Positions 35,001-42,475 of a stretch of 64,000 nucleotides of DNA are shown here, piece after piece (the first letter of the stretch is position 1; every line of letters begins with the position of its first letter). The notes under the pieces were generated by a model that saw only the letters and a list, made by a program, of their open reading frames with translations, made no database searches and was not told the DNA's origin. The position numbers and the translations under genes were made by a program. The stretch comes from Metaphire vulgaris. Its lineage: Eukaryota; Annelida; Clitellata; Crassiclitellata; Megascolecidae. The stretch is from positions 1,800,001-1,864,000 of the forward strand of contig CM030870.1 of the NCBI GenBank assembly GCA_018105865.1, in the 5' to 3' direction.

Positions 35001-35378
35001 TAACCAGTCTTCTGCCCGAGAGGTTTTTGAATTGTTATGTAGGCTATATATAAATTTGTGCATCTGTACACATTCAGTCGAGACCCTCCCTCTCCCTGTA
35101 CACATCTGTATGCAAAATCTCTAAAATCCAGCTACCCCTCAGTGCAAACGTACCGGTAATACTAAATGAGTGAATAATGACTCATAACTGTCATAAAGAC
35201 ATGGATCTAATACAATGCTTTCTATGTGATGCTTAAGCTTCCAGAAATGAAGTCTGTAAATCCACGAAAGGGTGAAAATCCTTTGGTCCATCTTGGACTA
35301 CAGATTATTGGAATGTTGATGGGATCTTCAATCATGCTTCTTATTGCCATTTTTGAAGAAAAAATACATCTGGAGTGA
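12535..35378 (+). CDS. LIV-1-type ZIP zinc transporter (SLC39 family), 9 coding exons
   Basis: Predicted plasma- or organelle-membrane importer of zinc (possibly also iron or manganese) into the cytosol. Coding exons are 12535-13077, 16402-16645, 17192-17361, 22590-22799, 23429-23555, 24198-24404, 29348-29428, 30105-30292 and 35238-35378. Every junction is GT-AG and in phase, giving 636 residues plus stop. Seen: hydrophobic N-terminus (signal peptide); several N-glycosylation sequons; FEKYG.. [13 protein letters not shown] ectodomain motif; CPLLLYLLD (residues 209-217), the position of the LIV-1 CPALL motif; His/Asp-rich [12 protein letters not shown]1 about 264-288; TM2 about 296-319; TM3 about 354-377; GHHHSH loop (467-472); TM4 HNFADG (492-497); TM5 HELPHELGD (521-529); two C-terminal TMs ending EEKIHLE. 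HELPHE (not EELPHE) favours ZIP5/6/10-like over ZIP8/14; exact orthology is inference. The 23-kb span comes from TE-loaded introns. Confidence 0.93.
13159..15369. mobile_element. hAT remnant in ZIP intron 1
   Basis: Left CAGTGTTTCTAAAACT; right AGTTTGAGTAGCACTG. Flanks GTTTATAT and GTATAAAT agree at 6 of 8 bases. The interior is AT-rich with no transposase seen and contains an RTE insertion. Confidence 0.55.
13840..14053 (-). mobile_element. RTE-like LINE tail, TSD GCCTATGT, fold-back 5' end
   Basis: Minus strand reads [20 protein letters not shown] followed by [12 protein letters not shown], with a (GAT)n 3' end. GCCTATGT is at 13832-13839 and 14054-14061. The 5' junction ends in an 18-bp perfect inverted repeat (14005-14022 with 14037-14054). 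Confidence 0.8.
15797..16228. mobile_element. TA-flanked MITE, CCGTATTT family
   Basis: TA then TCGTATTTACTGGATTATA at the left. The reverse complement of the right end reads CCATATTTCCCAGGTTATA before TA. Diverged inverted ends and TA flanks suggest a mariner-type MITE; it lies in ZIP intron 1. Confidence 0.45.
16263..16350 (+). mobile_element. Fragment related to hAT 24712-25694
   Basis: AAGGCTGTTAAAACCACTGG and AAAGGACCGGTTAACCATTAA match the subterminal words of the hAT at 24712-25694. Only one end was recognised. Confidence 0.45.
16402..16645 (+). CDS. ZIP transporter coding exon 2 (CPALL-like and His-rich segment)
   Basis: Acceptor TTCTAG, phase 0 in and phase 1 out. It starts CPESSQ, carries the LIV-1 CPxLL-type motif with Cys209, and the metal-binding-like [17 protein letters not shown] run. 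Donor is GCAG|GTTTGA, a weak but legal GT site; no better site keeps the frame into exon 3. Confidence 0.85.
16735..16840 (+). mobile_element. Orphan hAT left end
   Basis: CAGTGGTTCTCAAACTGTT starts a hAT-type end, but no matching right end or TSD was found before exon 3. Confidence 0.4.
17192..17361 (+). CDS. ZIP transporter coding exon 3 (TM1-TM2)
   Basis: Acceptor AATTTTAG, donor CAC|GTAAGT. Starts in phase 1 (split Val) and ends in phase 0. Encodes [13 protein letters not shown].. (TM1) and [20 protein letters not shown] (TM2), the most conserved opening of the LIV-1 membrane domain. Confidence 0.93.
17770..17890 (+). mobile_element. L2/CR1-like LINE fragment
   Basis: Reads [20 protein letters not shown] followed by [19 protein letters not shown], the conserved segment after the RT domain. 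Confidence 0.65.
17975..20475 (-). mobile_element. L2/CR1-like LINE, RT largely present but broken
   Basis: From right to left on the minus strand: end of the endonuclease region ([24 protein letters not shown]), RT fingers ([36 protein letters not shown]), motif [32 protein letters not shown], motif [10 protein letters not shown], then thumb and C-terminal [20 protein letters not shown] and [17 protein letters not shown]. Stops, frameshifts and an inserted + strand LINE at 19048-19326 make it dead. Largest LINE copy in the window. Confidence 0.85.
19048..19326 (+). mobile_element. LINE 3' fragment inserted in the LINE at 17975-20475
   Basis: Reads [36 protein letters not shown] then stop, with a 3' (TAA)n tail. 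It interrupts the host LINE just after RT motif A; host coding resumes on both sides. Confidence 0.75.
20404..20512. repeat. 37-bp palindromic LINE-LINE junction
   Basis: Arms 20404-20440 and 20476-20512 are complementary with one mismatch, spacer 35 nt. The same coding motif ([12 protein letters not shown]) is read outward on each strand. Confidence 0.9.
20476..20910 (+). mobile_element. L2/CR1-like LINE 3' fragment
   Basis: [41 protein letters not shown] continues after a frameshift as [34 protein letters not shown]. Head-to-head with the minus-strand LINE to its left. Confidence 0.75.
20915..21640 (-). mobile_element. Young L2/CR1-like LINE (family C, copy 1)
   Basis: Minus strand: [30 protein letters not shown], then in another frame [60 protein letters not shown]. 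3' end (AAT)n. Nearly identical to 54640-56034 and 5' truncated near 21640. Confidence 0.88.
21641..21930. repeat. Repeats with the TTTTTTGCTTGTCAG core
   Basis: Duplicated GATGCATACCCCCCAC, then core copies near 21672, 21738-21759 and 21820, each followed by a TTTTTCGG-like word, and repeated TTCACTGCATTCTCCCACCA phrases. Borders not resolved. Confidence 0.5.
21935..22585. other. Intronic sequence, no gene recognised
   Basis: AT-rich sequence in ZIP intron 3; nothing identifiable. Confidence 0.4.
22590..22799 (+). CDS. ZIP transporter coding exon 4 (TM3)
   Basis: Acceptor CGTTAAG, donor CAA|GTGAGT, phase 0 at both ends, 70 codons. A His-containing loop ([10 protein letters not shown]) is followed by [20 protein letters not shown], matching LIV-1 TM3. 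The 5.2-kb intron before it is mostly LINE remnants. Confidence 0.9.
23429..23555 (+). CDS. ZIP transporter coding exon 5 (cytosolic loop)
   Basis: Acceptor GAACAG, donor AAGG|GTACAT; phase 0 in, phase 1 out. Encodes a Lys/Ser-rich hydrophilic stretch with KEEKKKSTK and MMVHSNK, as expected for the variable TM3-TM4 loop. Found by phase-consistent splicing rather than strong homology. Confidence 0.75.
23590..23818. mobile_element. hAT-like MITE ends
   Basis: Two right ends, GCATGCTACGCCTCTG (to about 23715) and GCATGCTACGCCACTG (to 23818), and a core TTTTTTTGCTTGTCAGAGG near 23596. Left ends were not found, so this is probably truncated copies. Confidence 0.4.
24198..24404 (+). CDS. ZIP transporter coding exon 6 (His loop and TM4)
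   Basis: Acceptor ATGTTAG (phase 1 in), donor ATTG|GTAAGA (phase 1 out). Encodes [18 protein letters not shown] and TM4 with [14 protein letters not shown]; His492, Asn493 and Asp496 are the canonical intramembrane metal ligands of ZIP TM4. Confidence 0.93.
24712..25694. mobile_element. hAT MITE, TSD GTGTTGGT, interrupted by an RTE
   Basis: TGAAGTTGTTAA at the left and TTAACAACCTTA at the right. GTGTTGGT is at 24704-24711 and 25695-25702. GGACCGGTTAACCG words lie inside each end. Two palindromes (24793-24812, 24832-24851) lie in the left half. The LINE at 24909-25657 is nested. Confidence 0.85.
24909..25657 (-). mobile_element. RTE-like LINE, 5' truncated, TSD CCTTGCTCTT
   Basis: Minus strand: [42 protein letters not shown], then [19 protein letters not shown] and RRGRP. 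3' end is (GAT)n. A 10-bp duplication CCTTGCTCTT flanks it (24899-24908, 25658-25667). Confidence 0.88.
25850..26856. mobile_element. piggyBac-like MITE (TTAA), internally duplicated
   Basis: TTAA at 25846-25849 then CCCGTTCCAGGG; right end CCCAGGAACGGG then CTAA (one change from TTAA). A block of about 375 bp beginning TATATTTCAGGCTATATAGA occurs twice (from about 25957 and 26331), once in its sister 33458-34132. Lies in ZIP intron 6. Confidence 0.75.
26860..27023 (+). mobile_element. LINE C-terminal fragment
   Basis: Reads [40 protein letters not shown]; the standard post-RT motif of L2/CR1-like LINEs. Confidence 0.55.
27320..27935 (+). mobile_element. RTE-like LINE tail
   Basis: Frames give [14 protein letters not shown], then [32 protein letters not shown] and [15 protein letters not shown], ending with a GATGATGAT tract. 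Same family as 56430-57170. Frameshifted. Confidence 0.75.
28170..28980 (+). mobile_element. Very degraded LINE remnant
   Basis: Scattered post-RT motifs such as [17 protein letters not shown] and [16 protein letters not shown] in shifting frames; many stops. Confidence 0.4.
28999..29055. repeat. (TA)n-rich tract
   Basis: Interrupted TATATA repeats. Confidence 0.9.
29348..29428 (+). CDS. ZIP transporter coding exon 7 (TM5 metal motif)
   Basis: 81 nt, phase 1 at both ends; acceptor TTGGCAG, donor TTAG|GTGACC. Encodes [20 protein letters not shown] followed by ELPHEL, the signature HEXPHEXGD of the LIV-1 subfamily, which is completed across the junction with exon 8. Confidence 0.94.
29450..30100. 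other. ZIP intron 7, no gene recognised
   Basis: Unique sequence between exons 7 and 8; no repeat ends or coding motifs seen. Confidence 0.5.
30105..30292 (+). CDS. ZIP transporter coding exon 8 (TM6-TM7)
   Basis: Acceptor TTTTTAG, donor GACATG|GTAAGA. It continues [20 protein letters not shown] and contains [18 protein letters not shown], the conserved penultimate helices of LIV-1 proteins. Confidence 0.94.
30525..30607 (-). mobile_element. Fragment of the 34683/59520 MITE family
   Basis: Reverse complement of 34690-34755 (shared TATGTAATATATGGAT, GGGTATGAAAATA and GTCCAAAA words). Confidence 0.55.
30796..30838. repeat. (AAT)n microsatellite, interrupted
   Basis: Interrupted AAT/AAG units. 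Confidence 0.85.
31011..31255. mobile_element. hAT MITE, TSD TCCTACAG
   Basis: CAGAGCCGGCACG to GCGCCAGCTCTG; TCCTACAG is at 31003-31010 and 31256-31263. It contains a degenerate core AAAAAAGGTCATCC near 31092 and a second GATGAGCAAAAAAC near 31136. Confidence 0.92.
31335..31945. mobile_element. TA-flanked MITE (CCGTATATA ends)
   Basis: TA-CCGTATATATTTGTGATAAA at the left; the reverse complement of the right end reads CCGTATATACTCGAGATAAA. Interior has CGACTTATA words. Mariner-type MITE in ZIP intron 8. Confidence 0.7.
32008..32871. mobile_element. hAT element with AGATACA array, TSD TCTGTGAG
   Basis: CAGTGATGGGTAAAATAC to AGATACTACCCATCACTG; TCTGTGAG is at 32000-32007 and 32872-32879. Both ends, about 120-150 bp each, are packed with AGATACA/TGTATCT words. 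No transposase. Confidence 0.92.
32979..34225 (+). mobile_element. L2/CR1-like LINE (family A, copy 2), split by a TTAA MITE
   Basis: Closely matches 520-1090 from AAATTCTCCCATATTTCACC through the tail TATAGAAATCCACAAGATTT. Between GCTATTT and AAGAAAGGC sits the 675-bp element 33458-34132, absent from copy 1. Confidence 0.85.
33458..34132. mobile_element. piggyBac-like MITE, TTAA TSD
   Basis: TTAA at 33454-33457 and 34133-34136. Ends are CCCGTTCCAGGGGG and CCGGCAACGGG. Same interior as 25850-26856 but with one copy of the internal block. The uninterrupted LINE copy at 1-1.1 kb shows the empty site. Confidence 0.88.
34683..35155. mobile_element. MITE, GTACGTAC family (copy in ZIP intron 8)
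   Basis: Shares interior phrases (GAAAAATTAATTTT, CCATAGTCA, AAGCATTTGTTT) and CCCCTNNCCCTATGCGTACGTA ends with 59520-59957. Ends about 70 bp before exon 9. Confidence 0.6.
35238..35378 (+). CDS. ZIP transporter coding exon 9 (C-terminus and stop)
   Basis: Acceptor GCTTAAG keeps LPEMK in frame after ALVDM. The last helix [20 protein letters not shown] is followed by EEKIHLE and TGA at 35376-35378. No clean AATAAA signal was recognised just downstream. Confidence 0.9.
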   Translation, partial: LPEMKSVNPRKGENPLVHLGLQIIGMLMGSSIMLLIAIFEEKIHLE

Positions 35379-35960
35379 TAATAACTTTTATGAAAAAGTT
35401 CACTTATCTTTTATTTTGGCATATGCTTAATTAATTGGTGTATATGGTGTTAAACTGGTGATGACTCTGTTTATGGGTTGACATTACTATAATTTAAATC
35501 AGTCTTGGCTTGTTATAAGGAATTAGTTCGTGTTTGTAATGAAGGCTGTACAACCTGTGTTTTATTACTGATTGCAGTGTTTATGCACCCATATTGAATG
35601 TTACAGATATTAAAGAGGTCTTTATTTGAATCTCGTATAGAAATTAGCAAAAATACTCAGTTTGACCTGAATATACAGTATATGTAAGATCTTAAATCTG
35701 CTCCATCTATGAGCAAATATCTGTATTAAAATTTATTTTTATGTTATTGACTTTGTTTACTTCAATCAGTTGTGTAGTTGGGAGTTCAAAGTTGTGCTTA
35801 GAAAAACATTTCCACTATTCAAAATGTTTCAGTACAATATATGGGTATCATGGACATTTGTTCAAGACTCAATTGTGGAAGACCAAAACCCAACACAAAG
35901 ATTTTAAAAACTGAGTCTTGAGACTGAGTCTTAAGATGGAGATTCAAGTCTCAGAATCAC
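35379..35960 (+). other. 3' flank or UTR of the ZIP gene
   Basis: AT-rich sequence after the stop codon. No coding potential and no confident polyadenylation signal; probably includes the 3' UTR. Confidence 0.4.
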
Positions 35961-35974
35961 ATCTCTGATTCCTG

Positions 35975-36075
35975 TGGCTATTTTAAGAGAGGCTGAGCAC
36001 CTAAGAATAAGCAGCTACTGCTGTGCTGCTTTCCAAGGTGCTATAGAAATCCACAAGATTTTACTTACTTACCTA
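35975..36075 (+). mobile_element. LINE family A 3' tail
   Basis: AGAGAGGCTGAGCACCTAAG, AGCAGCTACTGCTGTGCTGC, TATAGAAATCCACAAGATTT and a TTACTTACTTACC end match the tails at 1005-1090 and 34137-34225. Confidence 0.7.
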
Positions 36076-36219
36076 CTTACTGTACCTTTATTACTGAACT
36101 TAAAACAATTCTTCGTGCAACATTGTCCACTTAGCCAGTGCAGCTTGAAGTGTTTGCCCTTGTTTGTTATTTCTGTATGGCAATGAACGTTTGACTGAAT
36201 TGCCCCACTCAAATTGACT

Positions 36220-36455
36220 TTAAACTGCCTATTCTTGACAGAATCTGGTCTGCTGTCTTCTCCCATCCTAGTAACCAGTGCCTTCTCAGTGCAATTCCAA
36301 CTTTCTTCTCAAGGAATGCTTCAATGTATTTGGTCAACCACTCACACCTCTGATCAACCTATCTCTGACTGAAGGATCATTCCCTTCTTTTGTTACAACA
36401 CTGCGGTCCATTCTCTAATAAAGAAAGCCTCCGTTGAAGATAATAACCTTAAGCC
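36220..36455 (+). mobile_element. LINE RT N-terminal fragment
   Basis: Reads FGQPLTPLINLSLTEGSFPS and a degenerate continuation, the finger region of L2/CR1-type RTs. Confidence 0.55.
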
Positions 36456-36826
36456 AGGGGCCTTTAAAGTTTTTCAGTCACTGGCCACATTGCTGACTTT
36501 TGACGGGTCCACAGGCCACATGCACAAGAAATCAAATTTAGTAAAGTATGCTATATGGGTCATCTGTAAATGACATAACACAATTTTGACACTTTTTTGA
36601 CCCCCTCAGATTTCAGGAATTTGTTTCTTAACATCAGTGTCATCATTTTATTTCCAAAAAGTAATTTTTAAATTTGCGAATATTGTAAAATTTCTGTTGG
36701 GGTCACTTATGACCCCAAATTTCTTACTGCAGTAATGGCATCAAAAAGCATTAGATTAGCAGAATACTCGGCTACGCAGACACTGCAGGAGATTATGCTT
36801 CAGCTGCATAGTGATAGTGATGTTAG

Positions 36827-38025
36827 CAGACTTGGAGTCGAGGCCACAAATGTCGAGGCCAAGGCCAGGAGGTCCGAGGCCAAGGCCAGCAGGTCCGAGG
36901 CCAAGGCCAAGGCCAGCAGGTCCGAAGTCAAGGCCAAGGCCATCAGATATTTGGCGTTTTTGGCCAAATTTTTAGGTACATTTTGCCAAATTTTGCCAAA
37001 TTTTTGCACATTTTACATTTATTTATTTATTTGTTACATTATTTCTTCATTTCCTTGGAGCCACGCCCCTGCCCCCAAATGACGCCCCCGTTAAACACGA
37101 AGTCATGAAATAATGCAGAAGTAAGGTCCAGTACCTACTACCAACCATGTTTTAAAAATAAAATTAAAATACCTTTTGATGTTTTGTAGCTGTTTGCCAG
37201 TCTCGTGTTTTCTATCCAGATGTTTCTTGAACCCACTTGAAGTTCCTCGAGTTTCACTTATTATTTCGCGACAATGCTTGCATTTCGCGGACAACTTTCT
37301 TTCATTTATTATTTTGAAATCGGTGAAAGAAAACTTCACAATGCTAGGCTTATATGTGGCCATATTCTTTGCTTGCGTATTTTTACTTACAAACTTTAAT
37401 AGCAATAGGTACAGCAGAGATTGCTGTCACTACGGCGCCGTTTCTTTTCCAAGTGCGACCAGTCTACAACCTCCTTAGCCTATGCAGATGCAGCCTCGCA
37501 GGAGTCTCTGTTATACTTTAGAGACAATAAACCCCGGCCCCCTGTGAAGCCGCCGCGGTCAAGAATGCAATTACTCCTCTAAAATAGACGCCATATACTG
37601 TATCCATTTAGGTTCAAGCCTTTTAATACTTTTATTAGCAAGAAACACAATTATCTGGTCCAAATGCCTACTTCAATCCCTGAGGCAATGTTTGCTTCAA
37701 ACAATGGCAGCCTTGTCAATGCAAGCAACATAATTACAAGCTACTAGAGCTAGCAGGAATTCTCAGGGTCTACCGTTTGGATTGAACAGAGGACGTTTTG
37801 TTCAGATATTATTCGTCACTTCCAACATTTTGAATGCGCGATTTTCTTGTTTAATTCCATGGTGTGAGGGCTTGGCCTTGAGTACACAAGGCCGAGGACT
37901 TGTACCCGAGGCCAAGGCCAGCAGGTCCAAGGCCAAGGCCTTGTATCCCGAGGCCAAGGCCAAGGCCAAGGCCAGCGTCACTTGGCCTCGAGGCCAAGGC
38001 CACGGCCTCGAGGACTCCAAGTCTG
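36827..38025. mobile_element. hAT element with AAGGCC array, TSD GATGTTAG
   Basis: CAGACTTGGAGTC to GACTCCAAGTCTG; GATGTTAG is at 36819-36826 and 38026-38033. Both ends carry GAGGCCAAGGCC arrays (36836-36945; 37862-38018). The interior has a minus-strand BED-finger exon, so it descends from an autonomous hAT. Confidence 0.93.
37173..37363 (-). pseudogene. BED zinc-finger exon of a hAT transposase
   Basis: Minus strand from the Met at 37363: KFSFTDF aromatic start, then CKHC (two Cys) and HLDRKH (two His) in BED-finger spacing, with TSSGFKKHL between. The donor AAAAG|GTATTT follows at 37173. BED fingers are the N-terminal DNA-binding domain of many hAT transposases. The catalytic exons are absent, so this is a leftover first exon. 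Confidence 0.75.
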
Positions 38026-39329
38026 GATGTTAGCAGTGATGAATTTGGCAGTGATTATGAAGACCATATATCTGAACAGTCAGAAGCTAGTGATGAAGAG
38101 AACGCCATTCCGGAACACGAAGAGACGACTGCATGTTCATATACAGTTTCAGAAATGGGACAAGGCAGAGACCATGCATGGTCATGGCAAAAGTTGTATA
38201 GTCAGTTCTGGTCAGATTCTGCAACAGTTCAACTATCTCTGTGCTTCGAGGTGAAAATAACTTTGGTTGGAAAACAGATCCACCAGTGGTCTAGGTCGTC
38301 GTCGTATTCGAAGCAGCCAAGTCTGGGGCACACAAGAGCCATCTTGAACCAGTTTCAACACTTTGGCCAGAACATGAAGGTAGCCAGCCTATATAGCAGC
38401 TATGTCAATATGTATAAACAGATTTACAGATATTCAGAAGTATTAGACTTATCAGATTTGACGACAAGGCAATTCGTAAAAATCGAATGGCAGCTGATAA
38501 ACTTGCAGCATTTCGGGATATATGGAGCTTGTTTTTGGCTCAGCTTCCTAAGTACTATGTTCTTGGTACTGGTCTTTGTGTAGATGAACAGTTAGTTCCA
38601 TTTCACACCTTCGCAGTAGATGTGGCTTTAGGCAATACATTCCGTCCACACCCGCAAAATATGGTTTGAAAAATATGGTGGTGCTGTGATGCCCAAATGT
38701 CCTCAACACTGGCATGTCAAATATACCTTGGCAGACAAAATGGAGAGCAAGGAGAAGTGAGACAAGGCGTTCATGTTGTCAATGATTTGATTTCTCAGTG
38801 GTGCAGATCTGGCAGATATGCCGTCGCTGACAATTTCTTCACATCAATAGAACTTGCGAAGCAATTATTAGCTGATGGGCTAACATATACAGGAATGATT
38901 AGCAGCAACAAAGCTTATATAATGCCAGAGATGAAGAACAACAGTATGCGAGTATTGCACAGGCTTCCTTAAAAGTTTTTAATGTGTTTTTAAAGCTTTT
39001 CAACGTTTTTTAAAAATTTATAACCCCAAAATCACATTATACCCCCCAAACAAATTCCTGGCTATGCCCCTGCCTTTAAGTGCTTCATATACAGTGTATG
39101 TGCATTAAATGGTCTACATGTCATTCTATGACTCAGGTGTTGTATAACTTTGAAGTTAAAAGTAAATTGCACTCACAATAAGACGAAATCGAATGGGGTC
39201 ATCGATGACCCCAGTTGGTAAACAACGTATGCTAAATATGTTGGTAGGATGAGGGTTAAATTCTTTTTAATTTTTCGTGTGCTGGGCAGAAAATCTGTGC
39301 GCTGGCGCAGCTTAGAGGGAACCATGCCC

Positions 39330-39625
39330 CCCACGTATTGTGACGTAACAAAAAGTCAGACCCCATAAAGTATCACGTAACAACAGGCCGACCCCCCCTT
39401 CATCTTCCAAAAAGCCTTGACAAGCAAAAAAGGTCATTCATCCTTCTATTTTTCCCTCTCTAAACATACTGACAAGCAAAAAAGGTCATCCTTGTATTTT
39501 TTTCCCTCTCTAAATACCCTGACAAGCAAAGAACACCCTTAAAAATTTTGTGTTGCGTTACATTACACTTCGTAACAAATGTCCGGACCCCCTCCACCTA
39601 GGCGCGTTACGTCATTTGTGGACGA
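39330..39625. mobile_element. MITE-like block with triple GACAAGCAAAAAAGGTCAT
   Basis: GTGACGTAAC and CACGTAACA words on the left and GCGTTACGTCATTTGTGGACG on the right are roughly inverted. In the middle are three core copies (39419, 39471, 39531) spaced 52-60 bp and separated by TTTCCCTCTCTAAA. No clean TSD. Confidence 0.55.
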
Positions 39626-39639
39626 GCCCATACAGCAAA

Positions 39640-40130
39640 GGAATAACCAAAACAGGCTATTTGTTGCTGTCAGAAATCACAGCGGTCAACTCATTTATCT
39701 GCCAGCCTGACACTCATTCGACCAACAGCTACATCACTAAAATTCTCAGATCGGTCGACCTCATACACTGCACGTCATCTCTGGAATGATCTTCCATCAG
39801 AGATCTGAAATATCAATAACTCTGGTCCTCTTCAGTCAATATATCAGTCACCATTGGCCATCAATCCACAAACTTTACAAAAACAAAACTTTTTTCAAGA
39901 AATCTTATGGCAAAATCCTTACTATAGGCTTATATTCTATGCACTGCAAATCTTGTTACTTTTTATAAAGAAATACTTTTCTGTGACTGACTACCTACCT
40001 GGATCTACAACCTTGACCACCACTGATTATGGACTATGGATTTTACCCAGATTGAGTGCTTGTGAATAAGCTGGTGCACTGTGCCAAGCTTTCAGGCAGG
40101 ACTATAGAAATCCAGTTTTACTTACTTATC
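39640..40130 (+). mobile_element. Degraded LINE C-terminal region and tail
   Basis: Weak post-RT similarity, then a TACCTGGATCTACAACCTTG phrase shared (inverted) with 10530-10620 and a TATAGAAATCCAGTTTTACTT tail. Confidence 0.45.
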
Positions 40131-40886
40131 TGAATCTGCCATAGCATAGGCTGCTAGACAAAAAAATTGACATAAAAGTTCAAGTCATGTTATAACTTCA
40201 AACTTCATTCCAAATACTTGCTTACTTTTGAAAACTGACTTCATTGTTATGTTTAGTTATGACTTGTACATACACTGTAATTTTAATGTCATACAAGTCA
40301 ATCTGTAAAACTTATTAAAGGAGTTTACAGATCATCCTATGAGCATAAAATATGTGCAGTTTAATAAAACCAAAGCATACTGACATAATGAAAAATCAGC
40401 ACAACAATAAATATTTTCATTCACTCTTTCTGCATAATACAACATGAAACCTAGCAAGAGTTTGGAACAGAGGTCCTTGGTAGCTGATTCATGAAACTTG
40501 GCTGAACACATTACAAAAATAAAAGATTTTCATCCAGTGATGGGTGAAAGCTTAGTCAGTATAGCACAGTAATTATCCTGAGGTGTTCACTGCACGAGTG
40601 ATGTTGCTATTTGTAGTCATTGATGTCAATTCCCATCTGTAAGCACAAGATAGTTAATAAACTTTATCAAAGCAATTTGCTTTATCAATAATAATGTTTT
40701 TAACTTATGTCAATCAATAAACTTCTATGGCTCCACTATCATAAAGCATAGGGCATCAGCCAATGGTGCACCAAATCCAAACTAGAACCAGGACAAACCA
40801 GAAAGGTCAGTCAGATCAGTGAGGGAGCCAGGCCAAGCAACAGAGGTAAGTGGAGTCTAAAGGATAATGATGTCCTGATAATACTA
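40131..40886. other. No gene recognised
   Basis: AT-rich sequence between the two convergent genes. A single CAGTGATGGGTGAAAG word near 40534 resembles the hAT end of 32008 but has no partner. Confidence 0.4.
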
Positions 40887-41433
40887 CCGTATTTTCATGC
40901 AAAATCGCCACGGCTTCTAGGTGATTTTACAAGAAGAGGCCCTTTGATGTGGCCTATAATAGTAAGTGGCTTATACAAAAACATTTATACAAATAGCAGA
41001 AGGCCCTCTGATATAAAATAATTCTACTGGTAATTATAAATTCAGCAACACCATAACTACTAAATTAGCACGTCATGAGACTTGTAAAAATAATTAAAAT
41101 TAGAAATAGAGTCAAAAGAAGAAGTTTGTTTTACTTTAGTACTAGCATTTAGGTCGACTCAACCTTAATCGCTAGAGGGCGGTAGTAACATCAAAAATGA
41201 GTAGCAATGGCAACATTGCGATAGTAACCATAGGTTCAGCGGAAGAGACTGGCCACCGTCCGCCGATGTATGGCTTAGCCACCTATGGGCTGCTGGCTAC
41301 TGGCTACTAAATACGGGGATCAGCACCGGACCCTACGGGCGTGAGCCTACGGGTGAAAACCTTTACTTTACTTTACTAGCATTTTACCCGTGTTTTGTGG
41401 TGTTGCCATATACTTTTCTCAAAACCTGCAACC

Positions 41434-42314
41434 CAGTGATATTTAACTAAAGAAAATAATTCCTAATTCAATTTCTATTTCAGTTTTGAAGAGGCAATAT
41501 CTAATTCCATTCCAATTTCAGTTATTTTTGTCGCGTTAATTTCAGTTCAATTTCTAATTAAAGTTCAACAATAAATCCAATTTCAGTTTCAAATTCAGTT
41601 CAGTAACATGTCGCTAATTTCAGTTCGTACTCGTCGATTATGTTTTAGTTTGCATCTCGCAAACAGTGCAGAGTCATTGAAATAACGACATAGCTAGTCA
41701 ATATATGATGCATTGAGCTTAAAGAATGCTCGCATTTCCAGGAAACGGTGCATATGGTTTCTTCTACCAGCAGATAGCGTACATACAAACTATCAATTTA
41801 CTGCACTTCAAAAAAATGTATTCCGTCAGTTTAACCTCACATTCGTAAACAATAAAGCTCTTAATATCTCTTTGTTTATTGAATAAACATAGAGATTTTA
41901 CGAGTTGCTGCATGCTGGAGTAAGTGTGGTGCACTGACAAAAGTAATGAAACGAAGTGCTTCAATGGACAATGGTAGGACCACAATGATCCAACCTGGAT
42001 GGCCGGACGGCACATACATGAATCCCAATGGTAGTGCAGTCGGCGGGTAAAAGTTAAACTGCTGCAGTCAGTAATAGCGAACTTCAGCACTTGGCAAGTT
42101 GGGAGTGCTGAAGCCTGAAAGGATGATGATTCTGTATGGTAAATTGTAATAATAAAAGTTCAGAAATAATTTCTATTTCAATTCCTAATTTCGTTTTCAA
42201 GGCTGAATTTCTATTTCAGTTTCAGTTCTTAAAATAATTTCAATTACTATTTCAGTTAACGAAAATAGTTAATTTTCATTCCTATTTTAATTACAGTTAA
42301 CGATAATATCACTG
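41434..42314. mobile_element. hAT element with TTTCAGTT array, TSD CTGCAACC
   Basis: CAGTGATATTTAACT to GATAATATCACTG; CTGCAACC is at 41426-41433 and 42315-42322. Each end is 140-200 bp of AATTTCTATTTCAGTT-like words. Confidence 0.92.
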
Positions 42315-42417
42315 CTGCAACCATTGATTGAGAAAGTAGCCCAAAACCCACTCAAAGGTTGTTCTCGGACTTAGGAGTCAATGGGTCATCCCGAGCCGAC
42401 AAACTCTGACTGGAAAA

Positions 42418-42475
42418 CAAGAGAGAGAGATAGACGGAGAGAGACAGAGGGAGGAGGTACGGAGAGAGAGAGACA
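42418..42475. repeat. GA-rich simple repeat
   Basis: GAGAGAGA with interruptions. Confidence 0.85.

Larger units (their letters stand above)
36735..38972 (+). pseudogene. piggyBac transposase remnant, split by a hAT
   Basis: The N-terminus (from 36735, MASKSIRLAEYSATQTLQEI..HSDSDVS) continues after the hAT at 38034 with an acidic SDEFGSDYEDHISEQSEASD segment. Then, across frameshifts, come RMAADKLAAFRDIWSLF, LCVDEQLVPF (first catalytic Asp) and ADNFFTSIELAKQLL (second catalytic Asp), ending IMPEMK at about 38940. The third Asp region and Cys-rich tail are missing. Palindromes GGGGTCACTTATGACCCC (36699-36716) and GGGGTCATCGATGACCCC (39195-39212) bracket it, and GAGGG-TTAA at 39251-39259 may be the right end. 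Confidence 0.85.

Noticed and set aside
36735..37082. Ala/Lys/Ser repeat protein (EAKASRSEAKA)
   Set aside because: The repeat is the AAGGCC subterminal array of a hAT read as protein, fused by chance to the piggyBac N-terminus.
37900..38583. 227-codon open frame as a host gene
   Set aside because: The first 45 codons are the hAT hexamer array and the rest is the piggyBac remnant, partly in the wrong frame.
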